From DASTOB01 sp035720425 (GTDB lineage: Bacteria > Chloroflexota > Limnocylindria > Limnocylindrales > CSP1-4), in NCBI GenBank assembly GCA_035720425.1, contig DASTOB010000093.1, forward strand, positions 1-53,943: a DNA stretch of 53,943 bases, given 5' to 3'. Position 1 is the stretch's first letter. Each line of letters opens with the position of its first letter. The position numbers were made by a program, and so were the translations under genes. Of the stretch, positions 31,896 to 40,055 are shown one piece after another. Below the pieces are notes generated by a model. It did not search any database, was not told the DNA's origin, and saw only the letters and a program-made list of their open reading frames with translations.

Positions 31896-33103
31896 TATCC
31901 GGCCGAGTGCTGCGCGGCCCGCCGGATCCCCCGCCGCAGGCGCGCCGGCGAGAGGGCCCAGCACGACCCGACGAGGGCGGCGGCGAGCCCGACGAGCAAC
32001 CACAGGCTCGCGCCGAAGTCGCCCGTCACGTCCCGGGCGATCCCGAGCCCAACGGGGCCGACCGCGGACAGGACGTAGCCGGCCAGGAGCATGAGCGCCG
32101 CCGTCGCACCGACCTCCGTCGCGTCGTTGGACACGTCGACCGGCAGGGTCAAGGCGAGCGGGAAGATGGCGCCGAGCGACAGCCCGAGCAGGGACGCCCA
32201 CGCGAACGCGAGGTCGGGGGCGCCGATCACGCCGGCGGTGGCCACGAGCGACCCGACGGCGGCCACCGTGAGCTGGCCGCGACGCGAGCCAAGACGATCG
32301 GCGACGAGCGGCACGCCGATCGTCGACCCGAGGCCGACCGCGTGCATGGCGGCGATGAGGTTGGCGGCGTCTCCCTCGGTCCAGCCTCGCTCCACATAGA
32401 CGTTCGGCAGCCACGCGACGACGGCGTAGTAGAGGAGCGACTGGAGGCCGAACACGAGCGCGAGCGCCCAGGCGGTCGCGCTTCGCCACGGCAGCCGAAG
32501 TCCGCGGACGTCCGGCCGCGTCGCGGTCGTCTCCGGCGGGACGAGGACGACCCAGGCGGCGAGGGAGGCGAGGGCCGCGAGCGAGAAGATCGCGAACGCC
32601 AGCCGCCACGTGCCGTCCGGCCCCGCCAGCGGGACCGCAACGGCTGCCGCGATCAGCGCTCCAAGCACGATCCCTGCCGCATAGGCGCCGGTGGCGAGGG
32701 CCGGAATCCCCGACGCCCGCAGCCGCACGACCATCGACAGGATCGGCCCCGCGGCGCCCATCCCGAGCCCGATCCCGAACGTGAGGAGGAGCACCGCCGG
32801 CGCGCCCGGCGCGAGCGCTCGAGCAAGGCCGAAGCCGGCGATGGCGGCGACGCACAGGGCGATCGCGCGGCGCGGCCCAACCGCCCGAGCGAATCGCGGC
32901 CCGAGTGGGGCAAACACGCCCATGCACAGGACCGGGATCGTGGCGAGCAGGCCCGCCACGCCGTGCGAGATGTCGAGATCCGCGCGAATCGCCGGAAGGA
33001 GCGGCCCGATACCGATCACCTGGGGCCGCAGGGCGAGCGCGACGAGCACGAGGCCGCCGAGCACGGGCAGGACGGCGCGGACGGAGGACTGGCTGGTGGG
33101 CAT
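31895..33103 (-). CDS. CynX/NimT-family MFS transporter
   Basis: A 402-residue, 12-helix MFS protein of the CynX/NimT (cyanate/2-nitroimidazole) family. The N-terminus LALRPQVIGIGPLLPAIRAD with PLGPRFARAVGPRRAIAL (motif A-like) and the GIGLGMGAAGPILSMVVR segment are typical. The substrate cannot be read from sequence; cyanate is possible in principle, but no cyanase is nearby. A TAGCCT box at 33115-33110 lies 6 bases before ATG 33103, so it is probably leaderless. Confidence 0.85.
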   Translation of the reverse strand: MPTSQSSVRAVLPVLGGLVLVALALRPQVIGIGPLLPAIRADLDISHGVAGLLATIPVLCMGVFAPLGPRFARAVGPRRAIALCVAAIAGFGLARALAPGAPAVLLLTFGIGLGMGAAGPILSMVVRLRASGIPALATGAYAAGIVLGALIAAAVAVPLAGPDGTWRLAFAIFSLAALASLAAWVVLVPPETTATRPDVRGLRLPWRSATAWALALVFGLQSLLYYAVVAWLPNVYVERGWTEGDAANLIAAMHAVGLGSTIGVPLVADRLGSRRGQLTVAAVGSLVATAGVIGAPDLAFAWASLLGLSLGAIFPLALTLPVDVSNDATEVGATAALMLLAGYVLSAVGPVGLGIARDVTGDFGASLWLLVGLAAALVGSCWALSPARLRRGIRRAAQHSAG

Positions 33104-33297
33104 CGCGGAAGGCTAGCGCATCCGGTCGGCCGCCACGCACCCGCGTGCCCTCGTCATCTGTCCATGACCCGGCGCCGACGTTCGTGGTGGCCGATCGCGA
33201 CCCGTGCCGGGTGGCGTCGAGGGGCTGGCGCGGGACACTCGCTCCAGCGGTGGCGACCGGCGCGACCGCCGTGCACGGACCAGAAAGGAGACGCGCG

Positions 33298-33417
33298 ATG
33301 TCCGCTCAGTCAACCCACCTGGAGGTCGACGCCATCGGCGTCGTCCCGTCCCTGCTCCTGTTCCTCGTCTTCGTCCTCACCCTGCTCGGCGTCGTCGCCC
33401 ACGCGGCGTTCGTCTGA
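33298..33417 (+). CDS. Small single-TM protein (39 aa)
   Basis: A 39-residue peptide: MSAQSTHLEVDAIGVVPSLL then a pure hydrophobic helix ending AHAAFV. AAAGGAG lies 7-8 bases upstream. The composition is that of a membrane micropeptide such as those attached to respiratory complexes, but no complex gene is adjacent. It is followed 33 bases later by another small frame with a good ribosome binding site. Confidence 0.6.
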   Translation: MSAQSTHLEVDAIGVVPSLLLFLVFVLTLLGVVAHAAFV

Positions 33418-33450
33418 CCCAGGCTGCACCCGCAGACAGGGAGGCACCCC

Positions 33451-33606
33451 ATGATCCGGACCTATCCGATCTGCCTGACCGGGCCGGCACCACGCCCGGA
33501 GGGCCTTCGGTCGATCATCCGCCGGCTCGAAGCGGAGATCGAGCGACAACCGCGCACGATCCGGGTCACCCGGGTCGGGCAATCGCGGCCACTCGCGCGC
33601 CCGTGA
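33451..33606 (+). CDS. Small protein (51 aa), unknown
   Basis: A 51-residue frame (MIRTYPICLTGPAPRPEGLR onward, then a basic helix RRLEAEIERQPRTIRVTRVG) with GGGAGG 6 bases before the ATG. It follows the 39-residue gene in the same direction and overlaps the end of the convergent YbaK gene by 41 bases. Arg-rich composition may be partly due to high GC. Confidence 0.45.
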   Translation: MIRTYPICLTGPAPRPEGLRSIIRRLEAEIERQPRTIRVTRVGQSRPLARP

Positions 33607-34081
33607 GCCGGACCAGATCCGAACCGGCGAGTTCGACCTGGAGCCCGCGCCGCCCGGCACTGACGTAGATCGTCGGTCGGGCGAGCGCAGATTCGTCGAC
33701 CACCGTCGCCAGCGCGCGGCGCCCTCCGAGCGGACTGATCCCGCCGACGACGTACCCGGTCGCACGCTCCGCGGCGGCGGGGTCGGCCATCGCCGCACGC
33801 CGTCCGCCGAGCGCCGCCGCGAGCCGCTTCAGGTCGAGGTCGCAGGCGACGGGCACGACCGCCGCGACGAGGCGTCCGTCGAGCTCCGCGACGAGCGTCT
33901 TGAAGACCTGCGCCTCGTCCACGCCGAGCGCGGCGGCCGCGTCGCGGCCGTAGCTCGGGCGCTGGTCGACCTTCCGACCGCGGCGGTCGCCGCGGTCGGT
34001 TCCGGTCTCGTAGGCGTGCAGCACGTGGGGCACGCCGGATCGGCGCAGCAGGTCCGTGGCGGGGGTGCCCGTGGCGCTCAC
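33566..34081 (-). CDS. ybaK: Cys-tRNA(Pro) deacylase YbaK
   Basis: A 171-residue YbaK. It carries TPATDLLRRSGVPHVLHAYE at the N-terminus, YGRDAAAALGVDEAQVFKTL with the catalytic-type lysine, and GYVVGGISPLGGRRALATVV, the GG-[IV]-SP-x-G signature of YbaK. This enzyme hydrolyses Cys-tRNA(Pro) made by misacylating prolyl-tRNA synthetase. The start is GTG 34081, with TACGAT 10 bases upstream (34097-34092). It differs clearly from the EbsC-like paralogue at 3379-3903. Confidence 0.88.
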   Translation of the reverse strand: MSATGTPATDLLRRSGVPHVLHAYETGTDRGDRRGRKVDQRPSYGRDAAAALGVDEAQVFKTLVAELDGRLVAAVVPVACDLDLKRLAAALGGRRAAMADPAAAERATGYVVGGISPLGGRRALATVVDESALARPTIYVSAGRRGLQVELAGSDLVRLTGARVAAIARPG

Positions 34082-34244
34082 GATGGACCCGATCGTATCG
34101 GACGGCGGTGACGCTCGGTCGGGTTCGGGCGCCGCCGCGCGGCTTGGGCTATGCTCGCGGCGCCCAAACGGGCCCGTCGCCGCTCACTGCGCGCGCGCCG
34201 GGCCGGCCATCGCGTCCGGAGTGGGGCGCGTCCAGGAGCACCGC

Positions 34245-35498
34245 TTGACCTTCGACACCCTCGGCCTGTCGGCCGACCTCCTCACGACGGTGATCGAGGA
34301 GGGATACACGGAGCCCACGCCCGTCCAGCGTGCGGCGATCCCGATCGTCCTCGCCGGCCGCGACGTCCTCGCCGCCGCCCAGACCGGGACGGGCAAGACC
34401 GCCGCCTTCGCCCTGCCGATCCTCGACCGCCTTCGTCATCACGCCAACACGAGCTTCTCGCCGGCGCGTCACCCGGTCCGGGCGCTCATCCTCGTCCCGA
34501 CCCGCGAGCTCGCCATGCAGGTCGACGAGAGCGTTCGAACGTACGGGCGCACGGTGCCGCTCCGATCCGCGGTCGTCTACGGCGGGATACCGATCGAGCC
34601 GCAGATCAAGGAGCTCCGCGCCGGCGTCGAGATCCTCGTCGCGACGCCGGGACGGCTGCTCGACCACGTCGGCCAGCGCACCGTCAACCTCGGCTCCGTC
34701 GAGATCCTCGTCCTCGACGAGGCGGACCGGATGCTCGACATGGGCTTCCTGCCGGACATCCGGCGGATCATCGAGCTGCTCCCGCCGCAGCGTCAGAATC
34801 TCATGTTCTCTGCGACGTTCTCCGACGACATCCGGCGGCTGTCGAAGACGATCCTCAACGACCCCGAGACCGTCGAGGTCGCGCCGCGGAACACCGCCGC
34901 CGAGGGGGTCCGCCAGCTCGTCTATCCCGTCGATCGCGACCGCAAGGAGGCCCTGCTCGCCCATCTCATCCGCACGCAGGACCTGCGCCAGGTCCTCGTC
35001 TTCACCCGGACCAAGCTCGCCGCCAGCCGGCTCGCCTCGATCCTCGATCGGCAGGGGCTCGATGCCGTCGCGATCCACTCGGACCGCTCGCAGCCGGAGC
35101 GAACGCGGGCGCTCGAGGGCTTCAAGAGCGGCGACATCCGGGTGCTCGTGGCGACCGACGTGGCCGCCCGCGGCCTCGACATCGAGGACCTCCCCCACGT
35201 CGTGAACTTCGAGCTGCCGTGGAACCCGCAGGACTACATCCACCGGATCGGCCGGACCGGACGGGCGGGCCTGTCCGGCGATGCGATCAGCCTCGTCTGC
35301 ATCGACGAGGCGGACCTCCTGCGGGGCGTCCAGCGCCTGCTCAAGCGGGCGATCCCATGGACGGTCGAGGAGGGCTTCGTGCCGGACCGCTCCGCCGAGC
35401 CGCGACCGCTGGGGCGGGGGCGATCCGACGAGAGTCGCAACGGCGCGCACCTGCACCGCAAGCCGGTCCGGCGTGCCCGGACCGGAAGCCGTCGCTGA
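34245..35498 (+). CDS. DEAD-box RNA helicase (RhlE type)
   Basis: A 417-residue DEAD-box helicase with all motifs in order: Q motif (GYTEPTPVQRAAIP), I (AQTGTGKT), Ia (PTRELAMQ), II (VLDEADRMLDMGF), III (FSATF), IV-V (VFTRTKL, ATDVAARGLDI) and VI (HRIGRTGRAG). The basic tail (RRARTGSRR) is RhlE-like and it unwinds structured RNA. The start is TTG 34245, with CAGGAG six bases upstream; MTFDTLGLSADLL is the family's normal N-terminus. A TATGCT box at 34149-34154 would give a 90-nt leader. Confidence 0.93.
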   Translation: MTFDTLGLSADLLTTVIEEGYTEPTPVQRAAIPIVLAGRDVLAAAQTGTGKTAAFALPILDRLRHHANTSFSPARHPVRALILVPTRELAMQVDESVRTYGRTVPLRSAVVYGGIPIEPQIKELRAGVEILVATPGRLLDHVGQRTVNLGSVEILVLDEADRMLDMGFLPDIRRIIELLPPQRQNLMFSATFSDDIRRLSKTILNDPETVEVAPRNTAAEGVRQLVYPVDRDRKEALLAHLIRTQDLRQVLVFTRTKLAASRLASILDRQGLDAVAIHSDRSQPERTRALEGFKSGDIRVLVATDVAARGLDIEDLPHVVNFELPWNPQDYIHRIGRTGRAGLSGDAISLVCIDEADLLRGVQRLLKRAIPWTVEEGFVPDRSAEPRPLGRGRSDESRNGAHLHRKPVRRARTGSRR

Positions 35499-35513
35499 CC
35501 GACCGCCGGGCGC

Positions 35514-35577
35514 CCGACCTGCCGGCGACCGACCTCAGCCGGCGACCGTCCTCTGCCGGCGACCTACCTCAGCCGGC
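35514..35577. repeat. GCCGGCGACC-type direct repeats
   Basis: Four imperfect copies of (AG/TG)CCGGCGACC with intervening CTACCTCAGC-like blocks, in the 70-base gap between the convergent helicase and 173-residue gene. Confidence 0.7.
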
Positions 35578-36090
35578 CGGGGCGGCGACCCCCGTCGGTG
35601 GGTAGTGGGCCCCGGGGAAGAAGAAGCCGAGCATGAGGTCCGCGCTCACTTCGTCGACCGCGTAGCGATTGACGTGGGCGTGGCCGTGTTCCGCGCCGCC
35701 GCCGCCCGGCCGGTCGGCGAGGGAGATGCGGACGTCGCGCAGGAGCACGAACGTTCCGCTCGGGCGGGTGAGGGCGCGACCCGGATCGAACCCCGGCATG
35801 GTGGGCAGTTCGCCCTCGACGACGTACGGGCCGACGGCGAGGCGGACCCGATGCCAGACCGCGTGCACGGGGCCCTGGCTGTCGTCGTCGCCGGCCGCGA
35901 TCCAGATGTCGTCGGCCTCGAGCCGAATGCCGCGCGGCGCCGCCGCGGGCGACCCATCGAGCGGCGTCCAGCGCGCGCGCTCCACCTCGATCCCGTCGCC
36001 CGCCTCGAGCACGTCGCGCAGTCGACCCGCGCGCGCGACGACGCCGCTGACGATCCCCCCACCGACGTAGACCTCGACCCGGATGGGCAT
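35569..36090 (-). CDS. Unknown beta-rich protein (173 aa)
   Basis: A 173-residue protein, MPIRVEVYVGGGIVSGVVAR at the N-terminus, no signal peptide and no helix of membrane type. IRLEADDIWIAAGDDDSQGP and HAVWHRVRLAVGPYVVEGEL followed by LTRPSGTFVLLRDVRISLAD are the most family-like segments. The repeated short strands suggest a small beta barrel. I do not recognise it; it might be specific to the lineage. GGGGGAAGAG upstream of ATG 36090 is a good ribosome binding site. Confidence 0.65.
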   Translation of the reverse strand: MPIRVEVYVGGGIVSGVVARAGRLRDVLEAGDGIEVERARWTPLDGSPAAAPRGIRLEADDIWIAAGDDDSQGPVHAVWHRVRLAVGPYVVEGELPTMPGFDPGRALTRPSGTFVLLRDVRISLADRPGGGGAEHGHAHVNRYAVDEVSADLMLGFFFPGAHYPPTGVAAPAG

Positions 36091-36210
36091 CGCTCTTCCC
36101 CCGAGCAGGCTCGGAGCGTGCGCCGCTCGGCGTGCGCGGTCCAGACCCGCACGTACCGGGCGGGCCGGCCGGAGGTACCGGGGCGATCGATTCCGGTGCG
36201 CCGTGTCACC

Positions 36211-36236
36211 GCCACGCGGCCCAACCACCGCGTGGC
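36211..36236 (-). terminator. Hairpin after the serine hydrolase gene
   Basis: GCCACGCGG (36211-36219) and CCGCGTGGC (36228-36236) form a perfect 9-bp stem with an 8-base loop, 24 bases downstream of the stop of the leftward serine hydrolase gene. No T-run follows. Confidence 0.45.
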
Positions 36237-36259
36237 AACCGACGCCCGTCGCGGCCGGG

Positions 36260-37576
36260 TCAGTCCGCCACCGGGCAGTCGGTGCACGGTCCCAACCGTG
36301 GCAGGGCGATGTCGATGAGCGCCCGGACGATGATCCCCGGATCCATCCGGCTCTGGTTGGTCAGGACCGCGATCGCCACGTCGTCCTCGACGAGGTAGCG
36401 CATCGCGCCGCGAAATCCGAGGAATCGGCCGGAATGCCCCAGCGTCTGGCGCCCGTCGATGACGAAGGCCTGGACGCCGAGCCCGTACGGGACGGGCGGG
36501 CGGTAGCCGGCGACGACCTCGACGTCGCCGACCATGAGGGCCAGCGAGTCCCGCCCGAGCACGTCGCCGCGATAGAGGAGGCGAGCCCATCGGGCGGCGT
36601 CGGTCGACGTGCCGGCCATCGATCCGGCGCCGCCGGCCGCGGTCACGACCGAGGTGAACGGCATGATCGGGCTCCCGTCGGACAGGTCGATCGGCTGAAG
36701 CGATGTCGCCGACCCGGTGAACCGGTAGCCGTGCGCCGTCGGGGACGGCGGCGTCTCGGCCACCTGGGTCCACGTGTGGTCGAGACCGAGCGGGTCGAGG
36801 AACCGGATCCGCAGGGCCGTGGCGAGGTCCGTCCCGGTCAGCCGTTCGGCGATGAGGCCCAGGAGCAGATAGTTCGTGTTCGAGTAGCGCCAGCCGGTTC
36901 CCGGCGCGAAGTACGGCCGGCCGACGTAGGTGAGCGCCTGCGTGACCGACCACGGAGCGGCGCGATTCCCCTGGAGCGCGGCATCGATCGTCGGGTCGAG
37001 GAAGAAGTCGTGGAGCCCGCTCGTGTGATCGAGCAGCTGGTGGATCGTGATCCGCTCATCGATCGCGATGTCGGGCAGGAGGTCGGCGGCGCGATCATCG
37101 AGGCTCACCGTCCCCTCCGCGACGAGCGCGAGGATGAGCGCCGCGACGTACGACTTGGTCATGCTCGCGAACGAGAAGCCGGTCTCCGGCGTGACCGCCG
37201 TGCCCGTGGCCACGTCCGCGAGCCCGCTCGACCCCGTCCACGTCGTGCCGTCGGCGAAGACGATCGAGGCCGACACGCCCGGCACGCCGCCCTGCACGCG
37301 GAGCCGATCGAGCTGGGCCTGGAGGCGGGCGCCGAGGTGCGGGCTAGCCGTCGGCGGTCGGCGGGCGATGACCCGGACATCCGGCGTCGGCGCGACGGAC
37401 GGGCTCGGCGCCACGGACGGCGCCGGCGTGCTGGCGATCGGGGGATCCGAGACACCCGGAGAGGCCGGCCGGGTTGGCGCGGTCTGCTCGCCCGGCGGTC
37501 CCAGCGCGGGCCCGGCCACGAGGGCCGCCGTCGCGACGATGATGGCGGCGAACGCGATGGCGACCCGACGCGGCAT
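36260..37576 (-). CDS. Exported serine hydrolase (beta-lactamase fold)
   Basis: A 438-residue protein with an N-terminal signal-anchor (RVAIAFAAIIVATAALVAG), a Pro/Ser-rich linker of about 50 residues, and a class C beta-lactamase/D-alanyl-D-alanine carboxypeptidase domain. FSFASMTKSYVAALI has Ser-x-x-Lys, WRYSNTNYLLLG has Tyr-Ser-Asn, and GHSGRFLGFRGAM has the third His-Ser-Gly motif. The fold and export fit a peptidoglycan DD-peptidase or an esterase. The mature domain begins at about residue 80. ATG 37576 is preceded by TATCGT (37591-37586) 9 bases upstream. Confidence 0.88.
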   Translation of the reverse strand: MPRRVAIAFAAIIVATAALVAGPALGPPGEQTAPTRPASPGVSDPPIASTPAPSVAPSPSVAPTPDVRVIARRPPTASPHLGARLQAQLDRLRVQGGVPGVSASIVFADGTTWTGSSGLADVATGTAVTPETGFSFASMTKSYVAALILALVAEGTVSLDDRAADLLPDIAIDERITIHQLLDHTSGLHDFFLDPTIDAALQGNRAAPWSVTQALTYVGRPYFAPGTGWRYSNTNYLLLGLIAERLTGTDLATALRIRFLDPLGLDHTWTQVAETPPSPTAHGYRFTGSATSLQPIDLSDGSPIMPFTSVVTAAGGAGSMAGTSTDAARWARLLYRGDVLGRDSLALMVGDVEVVAGYRPPVPYGLGVQAFVIDGRQTLGHSGRFLGFRGAMRYLVEDDVAIAVLTNQSRMDPGIIVRALIDIALPRLGPCTDCPVAD

Positions 37577-37644
37577 GATGGGTGGACGATACCGCGCCCC
37601 GTCCGGTGCCCTCCGGCACGCGCGGTCGCGGAACAGGAGGTCCC

Positions 37645-38949
37645 ATGGCAGGTCACTCGGCCGACGACGGCGCCGCGGCGCTCTTCCGGTCCGTCGGGCT
37701 GCTGGCCGACGGACCGGCGCAGCTGGGACGTCCGATCCGGGCGGCGGGTCCCGGCGTCTACGTCGTCGAGCTCGCGGCCCCGCTCGCGACGGCGCCGATC
37801 GAGCTGACCCGCGTCGGCAAGTGGCTCGAGCGCGTCCCGGGCCTGCGGCTCGACGGCGAGCGGCCGACGTCCCGGGCGCTCGCCGCCCGGCTGGCCGCGT
37901 TCTGGCTGCCGAGCCGGACGGTCCTGTTCGTGGGGTCGACGAGCGGCGCCATCGGTGGCCGGTTGGCGGCCCTCGAGGGGCACGTGCTCGGCGACCCGCG
38001 TCCGCACGCCGCGGCCCAGTGGTTGCGCACGCTCGACGTGACCGGGTTGCGCGCGTGGTGGGCGCTGACCGACGCGCCGGAGGAGTACGAAGACGCGCTC
38101 CTCGAGGCATTCGCGGCGACGGTTCCACCCGCGGATCGGGCGAACCTGCCGGACACGTCGGTCATCCTGCCCTTCGCGAACCTGCGGACCACGACCGGGA
38201 CCCGCAAGGCGTACGGGATCACCGGCGCGGTGCTCCCGCTCGAGAAGCCGCCCGCGCCGCCACCGACCCGGGTGACCGCGCTGGCGCCGGGCGACGCCGA
38301 CGGCGCACGGATCGAGGACCGCGGCAGCGGCACCACGCGGCGCGCACCGCGTGCCCCGAACGCCGACGGCGCCCGGCGGGTCGCGTACGGGGCCGGGACG
38401 GGTGGGTCACGACCGTCGAGGGCCGCAGGAAGGGCGACGGGGCCGGCGGCGGGGCGGCCGGCGCACGCCGCCGACCCGCCCGACACGCTCGAGCTTACCG
38501 CGGACGGGCTGGCCCGGCTTCGGGCGGAACTCGACGAGCTGATCCGGGTTCGTCGGCCGGAGGTCGTCGCCCGGATCCGGACCGCCAAGGAGCTCGGCGA
38601 CCTGCGCGAGAACGCCGACTACACGGCCGCGCGCGAGGAGCAGTCCTTCCTCGAGGGCCGAATCCAGGCGATCGAGGCTCGCTTGCGTACGGCGGTCGTC
38701 GCCGGCTCGGCGGCCGGTTCTGCACGAGCCGTCCTGGGATCGCAGGTCCAGATCGAGCGCGACGACGGCATCGACACCGAAGCAGCCGTCATCACGATCG
38801 TCGGAACGTCGGAGAGCGATCCGTCGGCCGGCCGGATCTCCGCGGCGTCCCCGGTCGGTCGCGCGCTGCTCGGGAGATCGGCCGGTGACGAGGTCACCGT
38901 CCGGACGCCGAACGGCGAGGTCCGCTACCGGATCCTTGGGCTCGACTGA
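37645..38949 (+). CDS. GIY-YIG-like domain fused to GreA transcription factor
   Basis: A 434-residue two-domain protein. Residues 30-160 look like a GIY-YIG nuclease-like domain: GVY (37-40) and LFVG (94-98), R106, H113 and a downstream ALLEAF with E154. A flexible Ala/Arg/Gly linker (200-280) follows. Residues 281-434 are a complete GreA: coiled coil TLELTADGLARLRAELDELI, acidic tip GDLRENADY (D319, E322) and the C-domain ending GDEVTVRTPNGEVRYRILGL. GreA rescues backtracked RNA polymerase. AGGAGG lies 4 bases before ATG 37645. This combination is unknown to me. Confidence 0.85.
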   Translation: MAGHSADDGAAALFRSVGLLADGPAQLGRPIRAAGPGVYVVELAAPLATAPIELTRVGKWLERVPGLRLDGERPTSRALAARLAAFWLPSRTVLFVGSTSGAIGGRLAALEGHVLGDPRPHAAAQWLRTLDVTGLRAWWALTDAPEEYEDALLEAFAATVPPADRANLPDTSVILPFANLRTTTGTRKAYGITGAVLPLEKPPAPPPTRVTALAPGDADGARIEDRGSGTTRRAPRAPNADGARRVAYGAGTGGSRPSRAAGRATGPAAGRPAHAADPPDTLELTADGLARLRAELDELIRVRRPEVVARIRTAKELGDLRENADYTAAREEQSFLEGRIQAIEARLRTAVVAGSAAGSARAVLGSQVQIERDDGIDTEAAVITIVGTSESDPSAGRISAASPVGRALLGRSAGDEVTVRTPNGEVRYRILGLD

Positions 38950-38967
38950 CCGGCGACGTCCGCCCTC

Positions 38968-39525
38968 TCAGCCCTCGCGTCGCCGGGTCCGACCGGCGAC
39001 CGACAGGACGACGATGACGAGCCCGAGGACGATGAGCCCGGCGGACAGGATCGTGTCGGCGCCGGCAAGGCGGGCGCCGGACAGGCCGATCACCGCCTCG
39101 AAGAAGAAGCCGAAGCCGAGGAACAGCCCGAGGCCCACGATGAGCGCCCAGCCACCGCCGCGGGCCACCTCCGGCTGGCGGGCGAGGAGCCCGTAGACGA
39201 GCAGGCCGAGCCCGACGCCACCGGGCGCGACGAGCGCCCACGCGTAGGCCCACGTCTCCCACAGCCCGGTCGCGTTCTGGACGGCGAGGACGACCCCGGT
39301 CATCGTCACGATGCCGGCCGGAACGGCGAAGCCGGCCCCGCCCTGGCCGCCGACCGTGAAGGCGACGAACCAGAGCACGAGCCCGGCGCCGATGACGAAC
39401 AGCGGCCAGCCCACCTCCGTCCAGCCGAACCCGACCTGCCGGCCGACGAGGAACAGAGCACCGAGGCCGATCAGCAGCACGCCGATCGCCACCGTCGTCC
39501 GTCGCTCGTTGTCGCGCTCGCCCAT
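38968..39525 (-). CDS. DUF5668/LiaF-TM-like membrane protein
   Basis: A 185-residue protein with about six membrane helices separated by very short loops (VAIGVLLIGLGALFLVGRQV, VGWPLFVIGAGLVLWFVAF, then four more), ending in a basic AGRTRRREG. The GVLLIGLGALFL-plus-GWP(L)F(V)I pattern is the transmembrane repeat of the DUF5668 and LiaF membrane domain. No soluble domain is attached. The start is ATG 39525, with GAGGAGGAGGAC just upstream. Its stop is convergent with the GreA fusion gene 18 bases away. Confidence 0.8.
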   Translation of the reverse strand: MGERDNERRTTVAIGVLLIGLGALFLVGRQVGFGWTEVGWPLFVIGAGLVLWFVAFTVGGQGGAGFAVPAGIVTMTGVVLAVQNATGLWETWAYAWALVAPGGVGLGLLVYGLLARQPEVARGGGWALIVGLGLFLGFGFFFEAVIGLSGARLAGADTILSAGLIVLGLVIVVLSVAGRTRRREG

Positions 39526-39608
39526 TGGGTCCTCCTCCTCGCTGTGTGGGCACCATCTTCACCGACGCGTCATCCGCCGCGCGAGTGCCGGACGGCCCGA
39601 CGAATCGG

Positions 39609-39638
39609 AACCGCCCCGACCGGTCGGTCGGGGCGGTT
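39609..39638 (-). terminator. Strong stem-loop terminator
   Basis: AACCGCCCCGACC (39609-39621) and GGTCGGGGCGGTT (39626-39638) form a perfect 13-bp stem with a 4-base loop. It lies 69 bases beyond the stop of the small leftward gene at 39707 and before the start of the next leftward gene (39525). Confidence 0.6.
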
Positions 39639-39706
39639 TCGCGTCTAGATGAGGACCCGACGACCGGGTGGGGGGCTACCCAGCCGTCGGGATGAAGCTC
39701 CGAGGG

Positions 39707-39862
39707 TCAGCGAGCGGGTGCGAGTCGGAGGCCGAACGGCCGGAAGGACCGGCTCTCGCGCGGCGTGGACGTGCGCGCCTGCGCCGCCATCCGAGCCTCT
39801 GCCGCCTCGCGGCGCAGCTCCTGCTGGCGAAGGGTCACTTCGATCAGCGACGGGCGATTCAT
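39707..39862 (-). CDS. Small basic protein (51 aa)
   Basis: A 51-residue peptide, MNRPSLIEVTLRQQELRREA forming an amphipathic helix with AEARMAAQART, then SRSFRPFGLRLAPAR. AAAGGAGG lies 8 bases before ATG 39862, the strongest ribosome binding site of the region, and a terminator hairpin follows. It lies downstream of the response regulator gene in the same direction. The ATGACGTA-bearing element at 39989-39996 is 127 bases upstream. Function unknown. Confidence 0.6.
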   Translation of the reverse strand: MNRPSLIEVTLRQQELRREAAEARMAAQARTSTPRESRSFRPFGLRLAPAR

Positions 39863-40055
39863 CGATCGACCTCCTTTCTCCCGGGCCTGGTTCGTGTCCC
39901 CGGGGACGAGGTCATCATCGACCCGCGGGCCGGCGGGTCGTATCGCCGTCGGTGGTCGATCGCGATGGACGAACGGCGGCGGCGGCCGTACGTCATTCGA
40001 CGCGGGTCGGCGCGCCGCTCGCGGGCGGGTCAGACGCGCCGTGCTGATGCGCGAG

